Assembly (NCBI GenBank): GCA_017411585.1
Contig: JAFQPV010000125.1
Location: 1-12,842 of the forward strand
Length of the DNA: 12,842 nt
Direction: 5' to 3'
Origin: Clostridia bacterium
GTDB lineage: Bacteria; Bacillota; Clostridia; UBA1381; UMGS1253
The notes below the pieces were generated by a model, which had not been told where the DNA came from, made no database searches, and worked only from the letters and a program-made list of their open reading frames with translations. Shown in pieces: positions 1 to 6,206 of this stretch (position 1 is the first letter of the stretch; each line of letters begins with the position of its first letter). A program made the position numbers and the translations under genes.

Positions 1-332
1 AACGGCTTTAGCATAAAATATGCCGAGCCAAGGTCCATTGCTTTTTGCATCGAGCGCTCCTGACTTACACCGGAGAGCATCATACAAACCGGCTCCTTTT
101 CCAAATGCGTGTTTTTGATTTTCTGCAGAACGCCAAGACCGTCTAACTGCGGCATAATCATGTCGAGCAAAAGCACGTCCGGCTTTAAATCCTTCACCAT
201 TTCTACTGCCTCGCGCCCGTTATAAGCAACGCCGGCAACGCGGATGCCGTCCACCGCGTCCAAATGGTTTTTGACAGCCTTTACAAAATCCTCGCTGTCG
301 TCTGCAAGCACTACTGAAATCTGATGGTTCAT
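1..332 (-). CDS. spo0A: Response regulator receiver domain, probable Spo0A (5' part only)
   Basis: Partial gene: it starts at an ATG at 332-330 and runs off the left edge after 110 codons. The start is fixed by an AGGAGG at 346-341, 8 nt upstream. The translation is a CheY-like receiver domain with an acidic pocket (D11, D12), phospho-acceptor D57 in LLLDMIMP, a switch serine at 87 and the conserved lysine K109 in YFMLKP. The stretches GVAYNGREAV, DMIMPQLDGLGVL and LGSAYFMLKP closely follow the Spo0A receiver domain. In spore formers Spo0A is phosphorylated through a relay or by orphan histidine kinases and then binds 0A boxes to start sporulation. The C-terminal DNA-binding domain that would prove the assignment lies outside the window, so another regulator with a Spo0A-like receiver remains possible. 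The divergent neighbours (DUF2508 and BofA) fit a sporulation setting. Confidence 0.82.
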   Translation of the reverse strand, partial: MNHQISVVLADDSEDFVKAVKNHLDAVDGIRVAGVAYNGREAVEMVKDLKPDVLLLDMIMPQLDGLGVLQKIKNTHLEKEPVCMMLSGVSQERSMQKAMDLGSAYFMLKP

Positions 333-542
333 TCTCTGTTCCTCCTAATTGTATAATAATAAATGTAAAATATTTCCAGTAAATTCATAATACCATATAA
401 TTATTTAAAAAGCAAGAGAAAATTTACATTTTATGGTAAAAGTTGTAAAAAGTCAAAAAATACGGCAGATGAAAAGCAGGCATATTTATCCTTTGGCGTG
501 CTTATAATAAGAATAGAACGAAAGCAAGCAGGAGGATAAGCT
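333..542. promoter_or_regulatory. Divergent intergenic region between spo0A-like gene and yaaL-bofA
   Basis: This AT-rich stretch of 210 bp must hold promoters for both directions. For the rightward pair, TATAAT at 503-508 is a good -10, but no strong -35 sits 17 bp upstream, and GGAGG at 531-535 is the ribosome-binding site. For the leftward gene, several TATTAT/TATAAT-like words occur near 351-362 on the minus strand, just above the AGGAGG. I looked for a 0A box (TGTCGAA) and a sigma-H type promoter expected upstream of spo0A and found no convincing match. Promoter positions are therefore tentative. Confidence 0.45.
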
Positions 543-788
543 ATGACCCAAAAAGCAAAACGCAAGCGTATCAACGAAGAACACAAGGCACTTTTGCGCA
601 ATATTTATCGCACAAAGTACGATTTGGAGTGTGCAATGCAAAATTTTGACTTCGCCACCGACCCGATGTTGATTGATATGTATACGTATCAGATTAAAGC
701 TTATCAGGCACAGTATCAGTACTTGCTCGGGCGGGCGAGGGAAAACGGCATTACGGAAAACAGCAGTGTGCTCGTCTATACAGTTTGA
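543..788 (+). CDS. yaaL: DUF2508 (YaaL-like) small protein
   Basis: An 81-residue basic, largely helical protein starting at an ATG 7 nt after GGAGG (531-535). The pattern of a Lys/Arg-rich N-terminus, a central helix (DLECAMQNFDFATDPMLIDM) and an aromatic helix ending in QYLLGRAREN matches the DUF2508 family. Its Bacillus member YaaL is encoded just upstream of bofA. There is no signal peptide or membrane segment, so it is probably cytoplasmic. Its biochemical role is not known. Its stop codon (786-788) sits beside the ribosome-binding site of the next gene, whose ATG is 8 nt further on, so the two are almost certainly co-transcribed and translationally coupled. The assignment rests on both sequence pattern and the conserved yaaL-bofA order. 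Confidence 0.75.
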   Translation: MTQKAKRKRINEEHKALLRNIYRTKYDLECAMQNFDFATDPMLIDMYTYQIKAYQAQYQYLLGRARENGITENSSVLVYTV

Positions 789-796
789 GGTGCGCT

Positions 797-1063
797 ATGA
801 CGTGGAATATTTCAACTGTGGCTGCAGTTTGCGTTTGCGCGGCTGCCATTTATGTGTTTTTCTTTTCCTTTACCAAATTTTCGCGGTTTATGCTGCGCTT
901 TGTTTTGCGCGGCACACTTGGACTCGGCGTGCTTTCTGTTTTTAACGCGCTTGCGGCGGCATACAGCCTTTGCATCGGACTCAATATTTACACGTTTGCC
1001 TTTTGCGGTGTGCTCGGTCTGCCGGGGTATATTCTTTTGCTCGGCACAAGACTTTTGTTTTAA
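797..1063 (+). CDS. bofA: BofA-like pro-sigma-K processing inhibitor family protein
   Basis: An 88-residue membrane protein. I place the start at the ATG at 797, which has GAGG at 787-790 upstream, rather than an in-frame TTG at 785. Two to three hydrophobic segments cover roughly residues 5-25, 40-60 and 66-88. The C-terminal signature, N50, then GLNIYTF (61-67), then GVLGLPGYILLLG (71-83), is that of the BofA family (Asn, Pro/Asn-N-x-x-T, G-x-LG-x-PG). In Bacillus, BofA holds the intramembrane protease SpoIVFB inactive with SpoIVFA in the outer forespore membrane until sigma-K is needed. Many Clostridia keep BofA without the full SpoIVF machinery, so its role here may differ. The gene follows the DUF2508 gene directly, and its stop overlaps the end of the opposing XRE gene by 4 bases. 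Confidence 0.8.
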   Translation: MTWNISTVAAVCVCAAAIYVFFFSFTKFSRFMLRFVLRGTLGLGVLSVFNALAAAYSLCIGLNIYTFAFCGVLGLPGYILLLGTRLLF

Positions 1064-1344
1064 AGCTTCTGAAAGCACGATACCAAACGCAGTACAATTT
1101 CGCGCTCGCTTTGCGGCAGTGCGCTGATGTCAATGCTGCAGGAATTCGTCAGTCCCAAAAGATAATCCGAGGTTGTGTTTAAATACCTTGATAGCTGCAC
1201 AAGGCAGTACGCATTCGGATAACCTCTGCCGGTTTCCCAGGCATTCACTGCCGCACGTGTTACGCCGACGGCCTGGGCAAGTGCATTTTGGCTGATACCG
1301 CGCTCGGTGCGCAGCGCTCTGAGTCTCGTCTTTAAATTTTCCAT
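1060..1344 (-). CDS. XRE-family helix-turn-helix regulator
   Basis: A 94-residue protein beginning at the ATG at 1344, chosen because AAGGAG at 1357-1352 lies 7 nt upstream. A longer in-frame start at 1380 lacks such a site. Residues about 4-62 form a Cro/CI-type HTH domain: LRALRTERGISQNALAQAVGVTRAAVNAWETGRGYPN followed by LVQLSRYLNTTSDYLLG. The tail (LPQSEREIVLRLVSCFQKL) resembles the short C-terminal helix of small stand-alone XRE regulators in Clostridia. No metal, protease or ligand domain is visible. It is transcribed alone, downstream of the prfA terminator and opposite bofA. Two copies of GTTTACAT in its upstream region suggest autoregulation. Its targets cannot be told from the window. 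Confidence 0.85.
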   Translation of the reverse strand: MENLKTRLRALRTERGISQNALAQAVGVTRAAVNAWETGRGYPNAYCLVQLSRYLNTTSDYLLGLTNSCSIDISALPQSEREIVLRLVSCFQKL

Positions 1345-1368
1345 ATGGATGCTCCTTAATATAATATA

Positions 1369-1399
1369 GTTTACATACATAGTATAGTTTTGTTTACAT
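1369..1399. repeat. Tandem GTTTACAT repeats upstream of the XRE gene (candidate operator)
   Basis: The octamer GTTTACAT occurs at 1369-1376 and again at 1392-1399, 23 bp apart (about two helical turns). On the minus strand these read ATGTAAAC, and each is followed by an A/T-rich ACTATA-containing word. TATATT/TATTATA words just above the ribosome-binding site could be the -10 of the XRE gene, which would put the repeats across its promoter. This layout is typical of an autoregulated XRE gene. That the XRE protein binds here is inference. Confidence 0.45.
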
Positions 1400-1408
1400 T
1401 GCTACCTG

Positions 1409-1436
1409 AAAAAACTTGTGCATGCACAAGTTTTTT
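1409..1436 (-). terminator. Rho-independent terminator of the femX-alr-prfA unit
   Basis: A perfect 28-bp inverted repeat: six A, then CTTGTGCA, then its complement TGCACAAG, then six T. Read on the minus strand it is a hairpin with a U-tract starting 10 bp after the prfA stop codon. Because the palindrome is symmetrical it could also stop plus-strand transcripts. It separates prfA from the upstream region of the XRE gene, which is read in the same direction. Confidence 0.85.
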
Positions 1437-1445
1437 CTTATGGAA

Positions 1446-2516
1446 TTAATCGTTCTGTGCTTTGAGCTTTTCGCTTTGGTCAGCTGTGTTGAGTGCATCA
1501 ATCAGCTCGTCAAGCTCGCCGTTTAACACTGCCTCCAAGCGGTGCAGGGTAAGACCGATTCTGTGGTCGGTTACACGCCCCTGTGGGAAATTGTAGGTGC
1601 GGATGCGCTCTGAGCGGTCACCGGTGCCGACCTGGCTTTTTCTGTTTTGCGCAATTTCGGCGTTTTGCTGCTCGCACATTAAATCGTAAAGGCGGGAACG
1701 CAGAATTTTGAGTGCTTTATCCTTGTTTTTGTGCTGGGATTTTTCATCCTGACACGAAACAACAAGACCGGTAGGCAAGTGCGTTACGCGCACGGCTGAG
1801 TCGGTTGTGTTTACGCACTGTCCGCCAGGACCGCCTGCGCGGAATACGTCAATTCTCAAATCGTTCGGGTTGATATCGACCTCGACATCTTCCACCTCCG
1901 GGAGTACCGCAACCGTAACCGTCGAGGTGTGGATACGTCCACTCGATTCAGTGGACGGCACGCGCTGTACGCGGTGTACACCGCTTTCGAATTTCAAGCG
2001 GCTGTATGCGCCTGCGCCTTCAATCATAAATGAAACTTCCTTGTAGCCGCCAATATCGGTTTCGTTGGAGTTCATCATATCGACCTTCCAACGCTTGGTC
2101 TCTGCATACATACTGTACATGCGCAAAAGACTGCCGGCAAACAGTGCAGCTTCATCGCCGCCTGCGCCGCCGCGGATTTCGATGATAACGTTTTTCTCAT
2201 CGTTCGGGTCCTTCGGTAAAAGCAGGATTTTTAATTCCTGCTCGTAGGTTTCAATATTTTTCTTTGCTTCGGCAATTTCAGCGCGCAGCATTTCTTCCAT
2301 TTCCTTGTCATCGTTGTCTGCAAGCATTTCTGTTGCATCGGCGATGGTTTCCTTTGCCGCCTTGTACTCGCGGTATTTTTCTACAATCGGGGAAATGTCT
2401 GAATGCTCCTTGCAGTATTTTCTGTAGGCTTCATTGTCCGCAATGACTGCCGGGTCAATGACCTTTCTGCCGAGTTCTTCGTATTTTTCTTCAATAAACG
2501 CCAGTTTTTCAAACAT
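1446..2516 (-). CDS. prfA: Peptide chain release factor 1
   Basis: A full-length (356 aa) class I release factor that recognises UAA and UAG in the ribosomal A site and triggers hydrolysis of peptidyl-tRNA. The GGQ catalytic loop is at residues 231-233 (AGGPGGQCVNTTDSAVRVTH). The RF1-type anticodon-like tripeptide PxT appears as PST at 187-189 in HRVQRVPSTESSGRIHTS, where RF2 would carry SPF. The N-terminal helical domain (1-100) and the GGAGGDEAALFAG motif (116-128) are normal. The residue after GGQ is Cys rather than the more common His or Asn. The start ATG follows AGGAG (2529-2525) by 8 nt. The gene is last in the unit, 15 bp after the racemase stop, and is followed by a terminator. The prmC methyltransferase gene that often sits next to prfA is not present beside it. 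Confidence 0.97.
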   Translation of the reverse strand: MFEKLAFIEEKYEELGRKVIDPAVIADNEAYRKYCKEHSDISPIVEKYREYKAAKETIADATEMLADNDDKEMEEMLRAEIAEAKKNIETYEQELKILLLPKDPNDEKNVIIEIRGGAGGDEAALFAGSLLRMYSMYAETKRWKVDMMNSNETDIGGYKEVSFMIEGAGAYSRLKFESGVHRVQRVPSTESSGRIHTSTVTVAVLPEVEDVEVDINPNDLRIDVFRAGGPGGQCVNTTDSAVRVTHLPTGLVVSCQDEKSQHKNKDKALKILRSRLYDLMCEQQNAEIAQNRKSQVGTGDRSERIRTYNFPQGRVTDHRIGLTLHRLEAVLNGELDELIDALNTADQSEKLKAQND

Positions 2517-2531
2517 CTGAAAACTCCTAAA

Positions 2532-3629
2532 TTATTTATATTCTCGCATAAGAGAGGCATCAATTAAAATCGGGTTGCACTCTAAAATGACTTCGTCGCC
2601 CGTCTGTGCATCGGTGTCAGTTAAATCAACAATAATGTTGAACATGCTGATTCTGCCGAGCACGCGGCAGCGCACACCGTTTACACGCACATAAACCGCA
2701 TTGTCACGAAACAGTGCTTTTGCACTGTTTATGGTGTAACGCACAATGTCGGAGAAACGGAAGGTATCGTTTACCTTGCTGACACCAAAGCCGTCCATAT
2801 AGCCGACCGGCACAACACCAATGCGCGTTTCGCGTTTTGTTTTGTATGTGTTTGCATAACCGATATTAAAACCGGCAGGAAGCAACTTTGTCTCGCAAAT
2901 GCAGCTCTCTAAATATGCGATTTTTTCTAGCTTCACATTCGTTTGTATCGGCAATCGTCCCAAAAAGGCAGAGCCGATGCGCGCCGCATCCAGGCGCAGA
3001 TTTTTAAAGCGCAGAAATCCGCAGGAATTGCACATATGGCGAAGACCCGGCGCAATGCCGTTTGCTTTTAGTGCATCCAGCGCTGCCATAAAGCGCTCGT
3101 ACTGCAGCATAGAGTTTTTTGCATCACCGAAGGCATCCGACAGATGGGTAAAGGTGCCGGTGATTTCGATGTGCTCGGCTTCGTTTATCCGTTTTGCCGC
3201 TGCCGGCATTTCGCTGTATAAAAAGCCGAATCTGCCAAAGCCGGTATCAATTGCAAGATGCGCCTTCGCTTTCACGCCAAGCTGCTCTGCGGCAATGTCC
3301 AATATCGCACACGAATCCTCCGAACCGACTGCGCAGGTGATGCCGAGCGAAATTGCTTCTTTCGCTTCGCTCAAATCACAGGTCGGGGAGAGCAGCAGAA
3401 TTTCGGCAGCAATGCCGTCTTCGCGCAGTGCGCGCGCTTCCTCTAACAAACAAACGGAAATGGTATCAACGCCGTTTTCTGTTAAAATATGCGCAAATGT
3501 ACCAAGCCCCAAACCATAGCCGTTGCCCTTAAGCATGGCAATCAGCTTTGTGTTTGTTGCCGCTGCCTCGGCTTTGAGCGCCAAAATATTGTTTATCAGC
3601 TTTTCTTTTTCAATGACCAGCTTTTTCAT
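2532..3629 (-). CDS. Divergent alanine racemase-family PLP enzyme
   Basis: A 365-residue fold-type III PLP racemase. The PLP lysine is K34 in AMLKGNGYGLG (classically VVKANAYGHG). The arginine facing the pyridine nitrogen is probably R217 in DAARIGSAFLG, the catalytic tyrosine is probably Y258 in NIGYANTY, and GDEV appears at 344-347. By-eye comparison with Geobacillus Alr shows departures: the carbamylated lysine position is Ala (HLAIDTGFGRFG), GRICMDQ has become GRISMFN, there is an insertion of about 20 residues after VGYMDGF, and the C-terminus stops about 18 residues after GDEV, without the usual Tyr-containing SYE/NYE motif. It may racemise alanine for peptidoglycan or act on another amino acid such as serine. 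The ATG follows AGGAA (3640-3636), which lies inside the end of the FemX-like gene. The 3-bp gap implies coupled translation. Confidence 0.82.
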   Translation of the reverse strand: MKKLVIEKEKLINNILALKAEAAATNTKLIAMLKGNGYGLGLGTFAHILTENGVDTISVCLLEEARALREDGIAAEILLLSPTCDLSEAKEAISLGITCAVGSEDSCAILDIAAEQLGVKAKAHLAIDTGFGRFGFLYSEMPAAAKRINEAEHIEITGTFTHLSDAFGDAKNSMLQYERFMAALDALKANGIAPGLRHMCNSCGFLRFKNLRLDAARIGSAFLGRLPIQTNVKLEKIAYLESCICETKLLPAGFNIGYANTYKTKRETRIGVVPVGYMDGFGVSKVNDTFRFSDIVRYTINSAKALFRDNAVYVRVNGVRCRVLGRISMFNIIVDLTDTDAQTGDEVILECNPILIDASLMREYK

Positions 3630-3632
3630 TTC

Positions 3633-4787
3633 TTATTCCTTTGTTTCTTTTTCTGCACTCGGCTTTTGCTTCGCTGTCTTTGCAGTCGGCAGAAAATCCT
3701 TGTTTTTGTGCAGGAAAATGCGTCTTCTCAATTCGCGGTAGGTGCGCTCACCCTTTTCGATAAAGAAGTACATAAACGGATTGAATACATAATCGAGTGC
3801 GCCGACAAATTCTACCAAGCCGCCGCCCTTTGCCTGATCCTCTTCATTAATAAAACCGATTTTAAAACGAAGCAGACCTGCAAGCTGGTTGCCCTTGTTC
3901 AAATCGCCGGAAACACCGCGGAAATCGTAAATATCGCAGTTGTTTTCCACAGCCCACTTCATCATTTCATACTGCATCAGATAGTTCGGCATCATGTTTC
4001 TGTATTCGTTCGAGCTTGCACCGTACAAGTACCATACCTTGTTGCCGTATAAAATCGCAATCGCACCGGAAACGAGAACGTCGTTATAATATATGAGATA
4101 GAGACGAAGTGCGTCACCCATTTCATCATACATTTTCTCGAAATACTCTAAAGAACGCGGTAAGAATCCGTCGCGCACGCCGGTGACCATCATAACCTCG
4201 TGGAATGCCTTCAAATCCTCACGCGTACCGATTTTTGCATATACGCCCTTACGCATTGCCACACGCACGTTGTAGCGCGTTTTGCTTTCAAAGCTCATGA
4301 TTAACTTATCGTTGCCGTCCTTGTCCGTGCCGTCGAGACCGGTAACGTCCTTGCGGACAACAAATCTCGGCTGCACACCTTCAAAGTTTTTGGACTTGTT
4401 GAAGCGGAATTTCAAATCCTTCATAATTTTGCAGAATTTTTCGTCCGATGCTTCTACGTCCGGATCAATCTTGAGCACATAGCTTTTGTGCTTTTTCGCA
4501 AGCTCGCGCGCGCCGGCAACCAACTCCTTGATGGTTTCGGCGTCGTAACGGTCGCAAACCGGACCGCGCGGGGAATACATAATTGTGAGCGGGAAGAACG
4601 GAATCTTGCGGATTAATAAGGACATCGAGCCCTTGATTTTGCCGTTTTCGTCTTCGACGATAAGGATTTCGTTTTTCCACATATCCTTTACCTTTGCCCA
4701 GGCAAGGGATTGCAAAAAGTGACCTTCTTTTCTGGACTGCAGAAAAGCTTCGTATTCTTCATATCTTTCAGGTGTAAGCAGCTTCAT
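3633..4787 (-). CDS. FemX/MurM-like peptidoglycan interpeptide-bridge aminoacyltransferase
   Basis: A 384-residue FemABX-family protein. Members transfer an amino acid from aminoacyl-tRNA to the stem-peptide lysine of lipid II or UDP-MurNAc-pentapeptide on the cytoplasmic side of the membrane. Two GNAT-like subdomains can be followed: HFLQSLAWAKVK at about 23-34 with MYSPRGPVCD at 70-79, and the second with VWYLYGASSNEYRNMMPNYLMQ (251-272), IYDFRGVSGDL (286-296) and LLRFKIGF (305-312). The coiled-coil arm that FemA inserts in its second domain appears absent, as in Weissella FemX. The tail after 345 is basic (RELRRRIFLHKNK), possibly membrane-contacting, and ends in a Lys/Glu-rich stretch. 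The start is an ATG 6 nt after GGAGG (4798-4794). It is the first gene of the unit with the racemase and prfA. The attached amino acid cannot be predicted. Confidence 0.9.
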   Translation of the reverse strand: MKLLTPERYEEYEAFLQSRKEGHFLQSLAWAKVKDMWKNEILIVEDENGKIKGSMSLLIRKIPFFPLTIMYSPRGPVCDRYDAETIKELVAGARELAKKHKSYVLKIDPDVEASDEKFCKIMKDLKFRFNKSKNFEGVQPRFVVRKDVTGLDGTDKDGNDKLIMSFESKTRYNVRVAMRKGVYAKIGTREDLKAFHEVMMVTGVRDGFLPRSLEYFEKMYDEMGDALRLYLIYYNDVLVSGAIAILYGNKVWYLYGASSNEYRNMMPNYLMQYEMMKWAVENNCDIYDFRGVSGDLNKGNQLAGLLRFKIGFINEEDQAKGGGLVEFVGALDYVFNPFMYFFIEKGERTYRELRRRIFLHKNKDFLPTAKTAKQKPSAEKETKE

Positions 4788-4840
4788 ATCTATCCTCCGT
4801 AAAATTACTAATAATTACACATTTATACAAACACAATTAT

Positions 4841-4867
4841 ATTATAACAAAATTCACCTTCTGTCAA
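4841..4867 (-). promoter_or_regulatory. Candidate promoter of the femX-alr-prfA unit
   Basis: On the minus strand a consensus -35 TTGACA (4867-4862) is followed by TATAAT (4846-4841), a short 15-bp spacing. An overlapping second TATAAT 5 bp further gives 20 bp. Both are off the ideal 17, so the words look like a real promoter but the exact -10 is uncertain. Confidence 0.5.
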
Positions 4868-4877
4868 TCATTTCTTA

Positions 4878-4895
4878 TGTATATAATTGTATACA
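4878..4895. promoter_or_regulatory. Near-perfect 18-bp dyad between divergent promoters (candidate operator)
   Basis: TGTATA (4878-4883) and TATACA (4890-4895) flank a TAATTG centre. All but one of the nine base pairs are symmetric. It lies 30 bp before the -35 of the GH88 gene and 11 bp before the -35 of the FemX unit. The position and symmetry suit a dimeric repressor or activator site, but AT-rich sequence makes chance dyads common. Confidence 0.35.
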
Positions 4896-4924
4896 GAATT
4901 TAAAAAAACTTTCGCTAAATTCGA

Positions 4925-4953
4925 TTGACATACGCTTTAGAATCCAGTAAAAT
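4925..4953 (+). promoter_or_regulatory. Near-consensus sigma-A promoter of the GH88 gene
   Basis: TTGACA at 4925-4930 and TAAAAT at 4948-4953 are separated by exactly 17 bp. The start codon at 4994 lies about 35 nt after the expected transcription start, leaving a short leader with one ribosome-binding site and no room for a riboswitch. Confidence 0.8.
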
Positions 4954-4993
4954 ATGGGTATGAGCGAAATTTATGACAAAAGGAGCGAGAAGT

Positions 4994-6181
4994 ATGAATT
5001 GTGAACCGATTAAAAATCCTGAAAAATACGGAAAATGCAGTGCGCTTACCAAGGAAAAGCTGCAGTACGCGCTTTCGGAAGCACTTAAAAAGATTGACGG
5101 CAACTTAGAAACGTTTGCAACGATGTTTCCGGCGCACGCGAGCGTGAATAATGTCTATGCAGCGCAGGAAAACAACACCGGTTGGAACTGCGGCTTCTGG
5201 ACAGGTATGCTTTGGCATGCATATGAATTAACCGGTGATGAAAAGTATAAAAAGGTAGCTATGGGGCAGATTCCGGGCTATATGAAGCGTATTGTGGAAA
5301 AACTCGGTGTTGCGCATCACGACATGGGCTTTGTATATTCGCCGTCCTGCGTTGCAGCGCATAAGCTGACCGGCGACGAAGAAGCAAAGAAGGCGGCTGT
5401 TTTGGCTGCAGATAACCTGATGACACGTTATCATGAAAAGGGTGAATTCATTCAGGCGTGGGGTCCGTGCGGTGATGACCCGAAGTATTACCGCTTGATT
5501 GTGGACTGTCTTTTAAATATTCCGCTTTTGTATTGGGCAAGTGAAGCAACGGGCGACCCGACTTATGATGAGGTTGCGTTTAAGCATTATAAGACAACGG
5601 TTGCGAATGCCATCCGCGAGGACGGCTCTGCATTCCACACCTTCTATTTTGACCCTGCAACCGGCAAGCCGGACCGCGGTGTAACTGCGCAGGGCTTTAG
5701 CGACGATTCCGCTTGGTCGCGCGGGCAGGCGTGGGTAATCTACGGTGTAATGTTTACATATATGTACAAGAAGAATCCGGATGCATTCGAATTCCTGAAG
5801 CCGGCAGCAAACTATTATTTAAACCGTCTGCCGGAGGACTATGTTGCATATTGGGATTTGTGGTTTACAGAAGGCGATGAGCCGCGTGACAGCTCATCTG
5901 CTGCAATCGCAGCCTGCGGTTTGTTGGAGGCGGTGAAGTGGATGGACGATGCAGACCCGCTCAAGGAAACCTACTATAATGCGGCTTGCCACATTGTAAA
6001 CGGTCTTATCGACGGTTATCTTACGAAGGATATTCCGGAATCGAACGGACTTTTGCTGCACGCAGTATACTCCAAGCCGGGCAATAACGGCGTGGACGAG
6101 TGTAACATTTGGGGCGACTACTTCTACATGGAAGCATTAAACCGTCTCATCACAGACAATCAGTGGAAATTGTATTGGTAA
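4994..6181 (+). CDS. Unsaturated glucuronyl hydrolase (glycoside hydrolase family 88)
   Basis: A 395-residue GH88/GH105-type (alpha/alpha)6-barrel enzyme that hydrates and cleaves the 4,5-unsaturated uronic acid left on oligosaccharides by polysaccharide lyases (for example from chondroitin, hyaluronan or heparin). Family signatures are WNCGFWTGMLWHAYELTGD (64-82), HHDMGFVYSPSC (108-119), SAWSRGQAW (239-247) and RDSSSAAIAACGLLEA (298-313). D110 and D171 match the paired catalytic aspartates known from Bacillus UGL (D88, D149). There is no signal peptide, so it is cytoplasmic and acts on imported disaccharides. The start is the ATG at 4994, 8 nt after AGGAG (4981-4985). An in-frame ATG at 4973 precedes that site and has no ribosome-binding site of its own. 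No lyase, sulfatase or sugar transporter is adjacent. Its terminator is split by the IS element. Confidence 0.92.
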   Translation: MNCEPIKNPEKYGKCSALTKEKLQYALSEALKKIDGNLETFATMFPAHASVNNVYAAQENNTGWNCGFWTGMLWHAYELTGDEKYKKVAMGQIPGYMKRIVEKLGVAHHDMGFVYSPSCVAAHKLTGDEEAKKAAVLAADNLMTRYHEKGEFIQAWGPCGDDPKYYRLIVDCLLNIPLLYWASEATGDPTYDEVAFKHYKTTVANAIREDGSAFHTFYFDPATGKPDRGVTAQGFSDDSAWSRGQAWVIYGVMFTYMYKKNPDAFEFLKPAANYYLNRLPEDYVAYWDLWFTEGDEPRDSSSAAIAACGLLEAVKWMDDADPLKETYYNAACHIVNGLIDGYLTKDIPESNGLLLHAVYSKPGNNGVDECNIWGDYFYMEALNRLITDNQWKLYW

Positions 6182-6189
6182 TTGAAATT

Positions 6190-6204
6190 AAAAACTCCGT
6201 ATGC
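6190..6204. terminator. Left half of a bidirectional terminator split by the IS
   Basis: Five A then CTCCGTATGC form a 15-bp arm 8 bp after the GH88 stop. Its exact inverted complement lies at 7499-7513 on the other side of the IS. Removing the IS and one copy of GCAA rejoins the arms around an AATC tetraloop with a T-tract, a textbook intrinsic terminator. The current separation of about 1.3 kb makes hairpin formation in RNA unlikely. Confidence 0.85.
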
Positions 6205-6206
6205 AA
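6203..6206. repeat. Left copy of 4-bp target duplication (GCAA)
   Basis: GCAA directly abuts the left IS end and matches GCAA at 7493-7496 abutting the right end. A 3-4 bp duplication is usual for IS3-family elements. The retained duplication argues that the element arrived by simple transposition and has not since recombined. Confidence 0.85.

Noticed and set aside
333..542. 0A box or sigma-H promoter for spo0A
   Set aside because: AGTCAAA near 450 only loosely resembles TGTCGAA, and no paired sigma-H elements are convincing, so no site was called.
2899..3519. Open plus-strand frame of 206 codons opposite the racemase gene
   Set aside because: It is antisense to a recognisable PLP racemase, has no ribosome-binding site or family resemblance, and its composition (Ser/Ala/Arg-rich) is what codon bias produces on the reverse strand.
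3489..4052. Open plus-strand frame of 187 codons across the racemase/FemX junction
   Set aside because: Crosses the boundary of two real genes on the other strand, with no promoter, ribosome-binding site or known motif.
4973..4993. Earlier in-frame ATG for the GH88 gene
   Set aside because: The AGGAG ribosome-binding site lies inside this extension and is correctly spaced for the ATG at 4994.
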